64,000 nt of DNA from Larus michahellis (taxonomy: Eukaryota; Chordata; Aves; Charadriiformes; Laridae): the NCBI RefSeq assembly GCF_964199755.1, contig NC_133903.1, positions 5,225,001-5,289,000 of the forward strand, given 5' to 3'. The notes beneath the pieces are model-generated. The model ran no database searches. It worked only from the letters and a program-made list of their open reading frames with translations, and was not told where the DNA came from. Positions 1 through 11,656 of the stretch are shown piece by piece. Position 1 is the stretch's first letter. Each line of letters opens with the position of its first letter. The translations under genes were made by a program, and so were the position numbers.

Positions 1-1173
1 GGTCCCATCACCCAAGTGCCCACCCACCAGTCATCTTCTGTAATTAGGCAGATGAGACGTAACCTAATGCCTAACCCAGTATTTCTGAAGTTATAAAAAT
101 CCTTCCTCTTTATTCCCGCACGCATGCAAATCTGGGGTTTTTTGTTTTGTACCTTCAACATCTGTTTAAGAATGCTGCAAGAAGAAAAAACATACTCCAG
201 TTTAAAATAGGTATTTCTAATTGGTATTTAAACAGAAACAGTAAGACTTCTCCCACCTCCCAGGTTTGTGAAAGACATGACATTTGTATAAATACACCTT
301 TATGAAAGGAATTTCATCAGCTTCATTAATGAGTATTTGTCAGGTATTCCATTCAAATATACAAGAGGATATTCAGATTTCATTTATACCTAAAGCAATG
401 CAGAAAGCCCCAAAACACGGCATCTCTTAACACAGGGACTCTATTTGATGCTTAAATTTTACTAGTAATTTCAAGCTTCGCCTGCTCTTCCCAAAGAAAA
501 GAAAAGTCAATGCTTCTGCCAGGAGAGAAAGGAGAGCCCTAAAGCTCTGTTAAATAGCGTTATGTTAAGAATATATGGTTTATTCCAGTATATTCTGGAG
601 ATTTTGAGACTTCCCTGTTCCTCTGTGGTGAATTCTCCCTGGGTAGAACAGGCTCTGCTGATGAAAGGTATCGAGCATAATGGAATATAGATGGGATAAT
701 CAGCAGGCATAACTCAGTAATCTGAATTTCATCGGCTATGAAATCAACAGCGTAATCCTATTGCTGCTGTCAAAACACAAAATGAATTTACAAGTCAGAG
801 CCAGAATGATTGACCCATCACAGGATAAAGGATTGATGTAATTAGTTATTTTTCCACGTTTAAAATACAAATCTTTGCTTAACCCCTTTTTAAGCTTTTT
901 GGATAGGACATTTGACGTAAACAGATCTGTATTTGCAGCAGTGAAGCCTTGACCAGAAGGAGAAATGGTGTTTCTTATGTAGCGTTGCTGTGAGAACAAA
1001 TAAAGCATCTTTAGCATCCTAATCAGCAGCCCTTCTCCGCTGCTAAGCAGCATCGGGCTTTTGAATGAGGCCCTGGATTTGGCAGACAGGCTGTGTCATG
1101 TAAAACCTATTTCCTCGGTTTGGGAAGCCACTGCTTTTAAGTGACTGGATTTTTGTGTGTGTGTGTGTTGCAG
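1..1173 (+). other. USP22: USP22 intron, 3' part
   Basis: Non-coding sequence of ordinary AT content upstream of the first USP22 exon in the window. I see no exon of the upstream USP22 catalytic domain here. Its 3' end is a GT dinucleotide repeat that runs into the acceptor AG at 1172-1173, preceded only by a short T run. No mobile element was recognised. The preceding USP22 exons must lie left of the window. Confidence 0.8.
1155..1168 (+). repeat. USP22: (GT)n microsatellite in a splice acceptor
   Basis: About seven GT units occupy the place of the polypyrimidine tract, five bases before the exon that starts at 1174. GU-rich RNA of this kind is known to bind TDP-43 and CELF proteins. Any effect on this exon is inference. 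Confidence 0.85.
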
Positions 1174-1236
1174 TAAAGAGAGCAGAATGAACGGGCAATA
1201 CCAGCAGCCGACGGATAGTCTAAACAATGATAATAA
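1174..1236 (+). CDS. USP22: USP22 third-from-last coding exon
   Basis: This exon encodes KESRMNGQYQQPTDSLNNDN, which matches from memory the C-terminal half of the USP22 peptidase domain. USP22 is the ubiquitin protease of the SAGA coactivator deubiquitinating module (with ATXN7L3, ENY2 and ATXN7). It removes ubiquitin from histones H2B and H2A in the nucleus. The exon follows AG at 1172-1173 and ends at a good donor (GTAAGT at 1237). It is 63 nt long, begins with the third base of a codon and ends with two bases of the lysine codon that the next exon completes. It is therefore symmetric, and skipping it would remove 21 residues in frame. The segment is the loop just before the catalytic histidine box. 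Confidence 0.95.
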
Positions 1237-1584
1237 GTAAGTGGTACATTCCATGACTCCTCTTGGGAAAGGTAGTTGGTTTCTAGACGGAGTTGTACAG
1301 TCTGCTGTATATCCCGCAGTGCGAAGTGCATTACCATATCTGACAGCCCAGTAAGTCTGAACTGTTGAAAAATAAAGCTTCGTTCACTACAGTTGCCTAC
1401 CCTGTCGTGGCTTTGTGGCAGCTGACTTTCAGATCTGAAGGTGGTAACCCCAGCAATCGCTCTATGAGCAAAATTCAAAGCATTGGTTACGGTGTTAAAA
1501 GGGATGGGTGTTTCCTTTAAAGAATCCTGTTTCTCTTGCAATAGCAAAGGGAGTTGCCGAGGACCGCAAGAAAGTTTATAGAAC

Positions 1585-2890
1585 ACTTAACACTCAAAGT
1601 CCCAAGTGGATGACCGCAGTAATTCTGGGGTCTCTTGGCTCAGGTATTGATTACAGCCAGAATAAATGACAGGCTGATATGGGACTTGCTTAGGAATTTA
1701 AAGGGAGTGTAATTGAAACCAATATCCGTAGCTTTATGGGAATAGAGATGGTCACACCAACCTTATCTTTTCTTTTAATAAGGTTACAAGTTTGGTTGCT
1801 ACAGTCATGTGCTGATGTTGTGTATTTAAATTCTTCAAGGCACTTCATTTGGCGCTAAAAGTTTCATTAAGAAACTGGAATCACACAATAGAGAGATGTA
1901 AAAACTAGCTAACCAGGGCTTAGTCATGCGAGCGGATACCAGGCGGGTGCTGTGTGTGGTCCTATAGTGATTGTTTAATAGTGTTAGCAAAGATCTGAAG
2001 GAAAACACAACTGATCACCGTTGAGGTTTGCCCATGACTGAAGTTGGAGAAGTTGCTAACGATGAAGAGGATTGGGTGATGAGAGCAGAGGCATCTGGGC
2101 TGCTTAGTAAGCTGGGGGCCAGTAACAGCTGGGGCAATCTTAGAACCCTCCATCTAGGGCTAGAGAGTGGTGTCCATCCTCCTTGGATTAAAGGACTCCA
2201 CGGGGAAGAGGGTGACGTTATCAGCTAGTGGCTCTGTAGACAGTCAGATGAATGGGCGCCTTGTTGCGGCACCACTGTGTCAAAAGAGCTCTGTGAATTT
2301 TGAACATAAGTTAGACAGTATCAAGGGAGATTAAAGAGATGATTTTACCATTGTGCAGCTGCGTTTGTATCCCACTTTTAGGACAGCGTTTTAAGAAAGA
2401 GTTAGAGAGAGTGGAGAACATTTGAAAAAGAGCTGCAATATATTTAAGACTGGAAGTAAAGTCTTATTTTGAACAAAACAGCCAAGGACTTCAGTCTTCT
2501 CCTTTTTAAGAAAAGAAAAGGGGGGGGGGAAGTTAAGAGCAAGTTGATTAGTCTACCAGTATCTTTCTTTGGAACGGAGACGTGTCTGCTAGTTTTCAGG
2601 CCAGCAGGCAAATGCACAGCAGCACCTGAAAGCTGGAAGTTCAGGCTGAATATATTCAGTATTTCCAAATAGGTACAGACTTTCCAGATTAAGGAAAATT
2701 AATCAGTACAGCAATATATCACTAGAAATATTTAACATTAGCTCTATTTAAGATTACCTCCTTCTCCATCCCCACACCTCAAATGTATTTTTCTGGTTCA
2801 CTAGAGTGACTAATTCAGGGAAATAGAAGGTCAGACTAGGTAATCAGTGGTCCTCTTCAGGAATACATCGATATTGATCTATTTCAGAAG
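1585..2890 (+). mobile_element. Ancient CR1 LINE, reverse-transcriptase part to 3' end, sense strand
   Basis: Read by eye, this part of the USP22 intron follows the order of the amniote-wide ancient CR1 consensus as I remember it. Landmarks are: a degenerate match to the 'GDPGNYRPVSLTSIPGK' coding stretch near 1600-1680; the equivalent of 'LVDKGNSVDVVYLDFSKAFD' at about 1785-1850; a match to the 'AFDLVPHDILIKKL' coding stretch at 1840-1880; 'DLEENISSLIKFADD' at 1990-2040; the aspartate/tryptophan-rich stretch at 2060-2160; a relic of the 'VILPLYLALVRP' coding stretch near 2335-2380; and the 3' tail 'AGGTCAGACTAG..' at 2827-2875. Many stops and indels show it is long dead. It lies in the same orientation as USP22. 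Exact ends and subfamily need an alignment to Repbase or Dfam. Confidence 0.75.
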
Positions 2891-3134
2891 AAAAATCTCT
2901 GTTAGCCAGTATTGCTAAAGCTGATGGCTGTCATCAGACCGGAGTGTTGCAGTAATAGCAAGACAGAAAAAGAAAAATGTGGTTATTTTCCCTGGGCAAG
3001 GGTGCCCGCATCCCAGTTAATGTTAAGAACTGGTGTTTTATTGGTGGATTAGATCCTTTAGTATTGCTGCATGTGTTTATGAACGTAAGCTTCTGCCTGT
3101 CTAAAATGTCTAAAAGTTGGTTTTCCCCTTTTGA

Positions 3135-5170
<2,036 letters not shown>

Positions 5171-5213
5171 ATATTTGCTGTTCTATCACAAACAGTTCCT
5201 GGAGTATGAATAG
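5171..5213 (+). CDS. USP22: USP22 last coding exon with stop
   Basis: The exon follows a strong acceptor (TTTCTTGCAG) and encodes YLLFYHKQFLEYE followed by TAG at 5211-5213. This is the known USP22 C-terminus. The first base completes the glycine codon of the preceding exon. These residues form the last beta-strand and tail of the USP fold. Together the three exons in this window supply roughly the last 85 residues of the protein. Confidence 0.97.
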
Positions 5214-5764
5214 CCTTATCCAGCAGCTTGTCAGATACAAACAAGGAAGAAAATAAGCAAGCCTTCTGAATCGACACACAAACCTACCTGAAATGAAAAG
5301 ACCCATTAAAAACCAACTAGCACTGAGCTGTAACAGGACCTACTTGACACTGACTCAAAGCCTGGCGGAGTAAGAAATGAACAATGTCCAACGTGTATGC
5401 AGTCCCGCAAGGACAAAGGGGGAAAAAAAAGAGGCTACAGTCAGTCACTTAACAGAGGAAATATAAAATGAAAGGAATGCTCTGGGTGGGGGAAACGGGA
5501 GCCAGAGGAGTCCGGGCACTGGTACATCTCCTATGTTCCTCCAAAATGTGTGTGGGAAGGCAAGGGTTATACCCTCATCTCCATAAGCATCTTCTCCATT
5601 TGGTGCTTCAGCTCCAACGACCAATCATATAACAGTTAAAAATTAAAAATCCAAGCCCATTTTTTTTATGCATATGGGTCTGAAAGCAGTAGAGTGGAGG
5701 AGGAGGGGATGACACAACTAAAGGACTTTGCAAGTATCTTTTTATTTGTGAATTTTAGTTATTA

Positions 5765-5770
5765 AATAAA
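5765..5770 (+). terminator. USP22: Candidate USP22 poly(A) signal
   Basis: Canonical AATAAA, 552 bp after the USP22 stop codon, in AT-rich sequence with a T-rich stretch about 25 bp downstream at 5792-5800. Use of this site is inferred from position only. Confidence 0.6.
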
Positions 5771-6171
5771 TACAGTATGAAACTATTAGGCTCTTTTTTT
5801 TCCAACAACCATAAAAGAAATCCTGGATTGTGGAACTGAAGCTACAGTACTAAGACAGGTTTTCAAGCATGCCTGCTTGCACAGGTAACGTTCAATGCCA
5901 TCGGACTGCTCATCAAAAGCATCAGCACAGATTCTTTTCTGTTTTGAGCCCTTTTTTGTTTTGTTTTCTATAAATAGCTATTTTCTTAATTTTTTTTCCT
6001 TTTATTCCCTTTTTTTCACGAGAATGAAATTCATAAATGCAACCATCAGTAAAAATGAATGAATTGGCGTGTTTATACTGTAAGAGTGGTCTTGGTTCTT
6101 TTTTTAAAATCTTGTGAATAAGTTTGAATTTCTCAGAATTGCTTGATTTGTTGTTGCTGGTTTTGGTTTGG

Positions 6172-6254
6172 TTTTTTTTTTCCCCCCCCCCGGCTGCCTT
6201 CCAAAGGCACATATAGATATATATATCTCTATATATAGATAGATATATATATAT
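6172..6254. repeat. T10-C10 homopolymer junction and (TA)n/(GATA)n microsatellite
   Basis: A run of T (6172-6181) abuts a run of C (6182-6191). About 20 bp later a mixed ATAT/AGATAT simple repeat occupies 6210-6254. The microsatellite probably lies in the distal 3' UTR or flank of USP22. Confidence 0.9.
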
Positions 6255-6359
6255 GACACTTGAAAGAATCTCGGTATTGAAAAATGTACCATCTGTTAGA
6301 AACGGTTGCTGCTGGGGGCAGCATGGAGCGATAGATCTGCTGCTATTGAGCACTTCTGC

Positions 6360-7712
6360 AGTGCACTCAGTTTTTAAGTAAACAACACATTTTCCTGGTA
6401 TGTGCTAAGGCTGGTATTGGCTCCTTGTATCCTCCCACATGGATTAACTCCTCACGTACTCTCTTCTCCTCCTTGCAGAATCACAGCCGCCGTATCGGTG
6501 TCCTTAGCTTGCAGCGCTGGGTGCACCGGCGTACTCTTGGCTTTGTCGCAAACGCGGTTTTGCTCCTTTTCTCCCCCTCCACCGCTGTCTTTTTAAAGCA
6601 GCTTTTTTAAAAAGACCTTGGCTTGTGAAAATCCCAGCTCGTGCGCTGCGTCTTGCTCTCAGGGTGCTGGGCTGTGGGTTGAATTGCAGCCTCCGAGAGA
6701 AACCATTGGGAACGTAGAGCTTAAAGGAGCAAAAATAGCTTTGTTCTCCCTCCCTTATGGAGTCATGTGTAAGAATGTGTATAAATCGGTGTAAGAGCCA
6801 CACCAAGAAGGTCGTTAACCTCTGTGTCTGTATCCAGACAGCCATTCTTCAGCTTTACCAGCGTGGTTAAAAACATTGGACGGGTCTAACCTTTTAGATT
6901 CTGTGCTCTAGAAATGAGTTACAGGTGTCTAACCCGCCTGAGACGGGCGGGAAGGGATCTGATTAACAGAAGAAATAGGAGGAAAAAAAGGGAAGGGGGT
7001 TGGTTTGCTTTTCAAACACGAGCACCTTGCGAGAGCAGCTGAACGAAAGGACGGTGGGATCGCGTTGGATTTGCACACGAGCTGGAAAAGCACAAGGCAG
7101 TTTTGTGCATCCAGAGATTCCTGCGATGGCTTGCGAGAGGGAAGGAAGAAGGGACGACAAACCGAAGCACCTTGAATGCCAAATCAGGGATAGGAAACGC
7201 TCCGTACGGTGCGGGAGTGACCCAGGCAGCCTGCTTTCTGCGGAGAAGTGATGGCGTACGCTGCGTTTGTCGCCTGTCTCTCCCTATCGTCATGCTTGAA
7301 ATAATTTTCAATTGTAATTGGGTGCCGCAAGATTTAACCTGCGCGTTCTTGTCGCCAATGAAAAATGGCTGGAGAAATGCAGATGAATGGCGCACCCGCA
7401 GGAAAGGGGGGGGGGCCGCCCTCTCTCTCCCTCTCCCTCCCTCTCCCCCCCCTCGCTCCCCGAACCAGGCACGGTGTCGTGCAGATGCTTAGCGACGCTT
7501 TCTGCTACCTTTTAATAATGCAGCAAGCTTGCGGAGGAAGAGGAGAATCAGCCTTTTCATTATTCCCAGGGCTGCTGCGGCTGGTCCCCACCTTGTCCCC
7601 TGGCTGGCGGAGGAGTGCCACCGCGCGGCGGCAGGGCTCGCCCGAGCAGGGATGCTCCGCTTTGGCGTGATGAGTTCCCCAGCCTTTTGCCTGCCTTTTT
7701 TTTTTTTTTCCT

Positions 7713-7744
<32 letters not shown>

Positions 7745-8720
7745 GATGCTGGAGCCTGAACAAACGAATTCTGTTTTCCACTCGCACGCGCTCGGCCACC
7801 GGAGCTAATGCAGTCTGTTTGGTTAATCCTTTAGAAACAAATTATTTAGGGACGGGGCCAAGCCGTATAAATCAGCCTCAATGTTCGGGTTTTTCCCCCC
7901 CACTACCACCCTCTAAGGCTGGTGGAGAGGGCTGTGCTCTGTGCGACAGCACCGGCGCAGATGGCTTTCAGTGGGAGATTTCAATGCTTTGGTTTCAAAA
8001 GCAGAATTCCTGGTGTATTAAAAGCTCTTATTCTTTTCTTCCTTCCCCCCTCCCCATCCCACCCTCCCCCCGTGTCTCTCCCTGCATCGCACCAGGCGTG
8101 TTTCTATTTCCAGCAATAGTAAATCAGCGCAGGTTGCTCGAGGGGGGGAGAGAGCGTTTTCCCTCTTTGTATAAAAATGGAAGACCGGCTGCTGTCGCAG
8201 GAGCAGCACGTCCCCTCGCCATGCTTTTTCTCAAACCCACCCTTCTCCTACCCTTTGGCTCCTCGGGAATGGCCACGCAGCCCGTACGCCGGGTTTATTC
8301 CCCGCAGAACAGGGAGGTTTCTCTCTGCAGAACTCTCTCAACGTCACCTTTAGGAAAAACGCCGACCACAAAATGCCGTGCTGCGCAGCGAGACGCCGAC
8401 GAAGGGCTGATGAAGTTGTGCCTCCCTAACGAGCAGCGAGAGGCTGCCTCCTCCGTGCCGTGGTGGCTGCGCAGCTTCAGTGCTGACCCTCTTCATCTGG
8501 GGGGGCTTTTTGGGGTTGACCGGTCTATTTTAAGGTACGGTTTTATATCGGCACGGCGTGGTCTGTTGTGAGGAGGCATCTGCAGAGATGACTGGAAACA
8601 AAGGCCGGTGTGGTGATGCAGGCTGGTGCTGGAGTGTGTATTCTGTTATCTACCACCAATGAACGCGGCTCTACACAAAAATAGCCACAAAGTGGCTTTT
8701 GGTATAATATTTTCTTGTCC
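6360..8720. other. Intergenic region, no supported gene
   Basis: Between the USP22 3' flank and the anomalous open-frame block I see only short or composition-driven reading frames. The longest is a 250-codon frame on the plus strand, 7819-8571, with no recognisable domain. CpG dinucleotides are moderately frequent from about 6.5 to 8.5 kb, so a cryptic promoter is possible. Long poly-T tracts lie at 7696-7744. Confidence 0.6.
7696..7744. repeat. Long poly-T tracts
   Basis: A T14 run (7696-7709) is followed by a T29 run (7716-7744). The sequence around them does not look like a processed-transcript poly(A) tail insertion, because no recognisable retrocopy adjoins on either side. Confidence 0.9.
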
Positions 8721-8721
8721 C

Positions 8722-9558
8722 TCAGCCACTTGACCGGAGATGAGGCTTTACTTGATGCTGGTGCCTAATGAAGACCTGAGCAAAAGTAGAAATGTGCGAA
8801 TTGACTAAACCCCCGGGTGGATGCTCTTGCTCGAAGTCAGTGCCCTTAATTCCACGTACTCGTCCCAGCTGTAACTGCTCGTGTCCCGTAGCTGCAGTGT
8901 CCCTCTGGTATTGGAGGTGGTGTCTCCAGGTGCGCTCCATCATGGCTGTTGGCCAGTGGCTGCCAATGCGATACCAAATCCATTGATTCCTCTTGGTTCT
9001 CCAGCATCCAAGGGTTGTGTCTGGGAGCCTGTGCATTATTCTCACTGCTGGTTTGTTCCAGTTGTTCCATGTTATCTTTTCTTTCATACGCTGATGACAG
9101 TAGTTCCGTTCCCTGAAGGCGGGCGAGGAAGGGGATAGGCTTGATATCAGGGAAGGACTTGGCTTCTGATGAGTATTTTTCCCAGTTTCTGGGACGCCAG
9201 GCTGCGTGGTGACGGGGTGGGGGGGACAGACCCAGCCTGACGTGGGCTTTACCTGGGTGTGAGAAGGCGAGTGGCCTCCTGGGCCAGCTGGAGCAGGAGC
9301 TGCCGCGTGCCAGCGCCACGCAGGGTGAGCCCGTGTGCTGGCTGGCACAGACGCTTTCCCAAAAGCTTTCTCGTTTGAATGATGCCTCTTGATCCTCAAG
9401 AGGTGCCCTAATTGCAAAACTGGTGGCACGTGTTCAGTTGTTTCTATCCCATTTTTAAATGAGGTTCTGAATCTCCTTGCACAAGTGGTGTGGCCGGGGG
9501 TTCCCGCGGGCAACGAGCGTCTGTCCCTGGAGGTGGCACTTGAATGTCCACAGGACAC
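8722..9558 (-). other. Unexplained antisense block with two overlapping open frames
   Basis: On the minus strand one frame is open for 278 codons (8722-9558) and a second for 157 codons (8846-9319), in DNA that is not especially GC-rich. The second frame has a plausible protein-like composition (a stretch rich in Glu, Gln and Ser near its middle), while the first is rich in Trp, Arg and His. I recognise neither. No splice structure, signal peptide or domain is evident. It could be a decayed mobile element, a non-coding RNA locus or chance. Confidence 0.3.
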
Positions 9559-9759
9559 CGGAGCCAGGCTGAAGCTGCCGCAGGAGCTCCGTGCTGGGAA
9601 GGGGTAGCGTGATGAGGCACCACATCTGCTTTAGGAGGGTTTTCTATCTCCTGGAGCCCCCGTCCTCACTGGGAAGCGCTTGGGCAGAAGTGGCCATGGG
9701 CCTGGGGGCTCTCCCAGCCCTGGTGCCGGGGGGGGATGTGCTGGTGCTGCCCCCAGGTA

Positions 9760-10790
9760 AGTGCAAAACCCCTTTGCCCCACAGAGGTGGGGAGGGGAAG
9801 CCAAGAAGAGGAAGAGAGGCAGCGCTTTCGGTGCTGGGGAGGCCCAGCCTGAGTGGGAGGTCAAGGTGGTGGGGAGGCCCAGCGAGAGTGGAGGACATGG
9901 TGCTGTAGGAGGCCATAGAGGGAGCGGGACACTGAGCAGCGGTGGAGGGTGAGGAGAGGCCAGGAGGCTTTGGGAGGGTGAGCACCAACAGGAGCCTGGG
10001 AGAGCAGGGACAGGACAAAAGGCTGAGGGAGGTGGAAGAGGAGTGTGAGGGTGAGCAGGAGCGGAGGCTGAGCGGGAATGCAAGTGGGAGGCTCGGGGAG
10101 ACTAAAGGGTGTAGGAGACAAAAGGCAGAGCAAGAGCGGATGCCAAAAGGTGGAGGCAGAAAAAGAGTAAGGCTGAGCTGGAACGGAACCCGAGACTGGG
10201 GGAAGCTCATGTAGAGATTAGTCTACACAAAGATGCAGGCCCATGAGAAGTTGAGGCTGAGCAGAGGTGGGAGTCTAAGGAAGAGCTGAGGCTTTGCAGA
10301 GGTGGAGGCCAAAAGTGGGTGGGACTCCAAGGAACAGTTGAGGTTCAGCAAGGGTTGAGGTCAAAAGTGGGTGGGAGGCTGAGCATAGCTGTGGGCCAGG
10401 GTGGCTTCTGGGGCCAAAAGACTTTGGACGTTTAGAGAAATTGGGATGCTAGTGATGCTGTGGTGTTCGGGGCCATGGTGTCGGAGCCTGTGGGAGCTGA
10501 GCCATGGGGCAGGAGGCCACAGGACTGGAGACCGTGGGAACTGATGCCATGAGACCAGAGGCTGCTGGAGCAGATTCCCCAGGAGGGAAACGACAGGAGC
10601 TAAGGCCATGGAAGATGATGGAGGTCTCAGGGGTGATGGCTATGTGGGAGGAGAGACCAAGGGGGAGCAGGAGACGGAGCTGGCGGGGAGGCCAAGGGAG
10701 TCTTCAGGTTAAGAGTGGAGGTGGAGGAGGTATGGAGGGTGAGAGCGCTGGAGGCTGAGGGAGGGTGGGAGGTGACAAGAGTGTGAGGTT
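9760..10790. repeat. Purine-rich degenerate minisatellite
   Basis: About 1 kb where the plus strand is dominated by G and A. It contains recurring, imperfect modules such as 'gtggggaggcccagc', 'gaggctgagc' and 'aaaagtgggtgggaggctga'. The modules diverge too much to give one unit length by eye. The minus strand is correspondingly pyrimidine-rich, which explains its long Ser/Pro/Leu-rich open frames. Confidence 0.65.
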
Positions 10791-10950
10791 CAGGGGGTGC
10801 AGGTCCGGGGGGAGGCCGAGCCAGCGGGGGCTGACGCTGTCACTGTTCCCTGCCGGCAGCTGCTCCTGGCCGCGGTCTGTGTTTTGTTCTCAGCGCACCT
10901 GGGTGAGCCCTTGCTCTCCCCATCGCACCATGGCGTGGTGGCCTTCAGGC

Positions 10951-11147
10951 GTTTGGGAGACCCATCGCCTTTGGGAGACCCATCGCGTTTGGGAGACCCA
11001 TCGCCTTTGGGAGACCCATCGCGTTTGGGAGACCCATCGCGTTTGGGAGACCCATCGCCTTTGGGAGACCCATCGCCTTTGGGAGACCCATCGCCTTTGG
11101 GAGACCCATCGCCTTTGGGAGACCCATCGCCTTTGGGAGACCCATCT
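10951..11147. repeat. 18-bp minisatellite, 11 tandem units
   Basis: Eleven head-to-tail copies of an 18-bp unit (consensus CTTTGGGAGACCCATCGC) differ almost only at the first base (C or G). The first unit starts with G and the last ends in ATCTG. Because 18 is divisible by three, several frames on both strands are open across it and give six-residue repeats (for example WETHRL on plus, MGLPKA on minus). The near-identity of units implies recent expansion or homogenisation. It lies about 500 bp beyond the proposed TNFRSF13B poly(A) site. Confidence 0.97.
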
Positions 11148-11650
11148 GAGTAAAGCGAGGTTTTGGTTTTGCGAAGGCTTATTTTCTCCCCTCGGCTGCA
11201 AACGCAGCACGATACAAACCTCATCCCTCGTGCTGCCGCGCGATAAGGGCTTTGCTAAACGGAGGGCAGAGACGAAAGGCAAGACGCAAAGGTAACGAGA
11301 TGGAGAATCGTCAGCTTGGTTCCTGGAGCGATTCAAGACAGCTAGACTTTACCCCATGTCGGACCAACGCCTGGGCTCTTAGCCCTCCCCTTAAACCACC
11401 TCTTGGGCTTTCTAGTTCTCGTGGGTTCCGTGCGGTCCTAACGCCATTCCGCTTTGTGACTGAACATGACTCATGGCATGGACTTTGTTATGGTCACCAC
11501 CGGGGTGGCGCCTTCTTTAGTGATAAGAAAACATTGACATTTAAAGAAATACATCATATGGAGGGGACAGGGTCTGTTAGAACTTTCTGCTCACACTTTC
11601 TTCACCTGTCTTACTTTCCCAGCACCAATTTGTGCATATATTGACTCAAA

Positions 11651-11656
11651 TTTATT
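11651..11656 (-). terminator. TNFRSF13B: Candidate TNFRSF13B poly(A) signal
   Basis: TTTATT on the plus strand is AATAAA on the minus strand. It is the first canonical signal I find downstream of the TNFRSF13B stop, and would give a 3' UTR of about 1.06 kb. Confidence 0.45.

Larger units (their letters stand above)
5214..6360 (+). other. USP22: USP22 3' UTR and downstream flank
   Basis: AT-rich non-coding sequence following the USP22 stop. AATAAA at 5765-5770 is the best-placed poly(A) signal. The human 3' UTR is long, so transcripts may continue further. The segment includes T/C homopolymers (6172-6191) and a TA/GATA microsatellite. No downstream coding sequence was seen. Confidence 0.7.

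Noticed and set aside
1365-1375. AATAAA at about 1370 as an intronic poly(A) site of USP22
   Set aside because: No supporting downstream GU-rich element or in-frame terminal exon is evident, and the hexamer is common by chance in AT-rich intron.
7819-8571. 250-codon plus-strand frame as a gene
   Set aside because: No recognisable domain, uneven composition, no promoter or splice support. Kept only as part of the intergenic description.
10951-11147. CRISPR-like array
   Set aside because: Units are directly contiguous with no spacers and the genome is a vertebrate's. It is a minisatellite.
10765-11336. Repetitive peptides (WETHRL..., MGLPKA..., GSPKGD...) as a possible repeat protein
   Set aside because: Several frames on both strands are open through the same 18-bp array because its length is a multiple of three. 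No start, splice or flanking domain supports any one frame.
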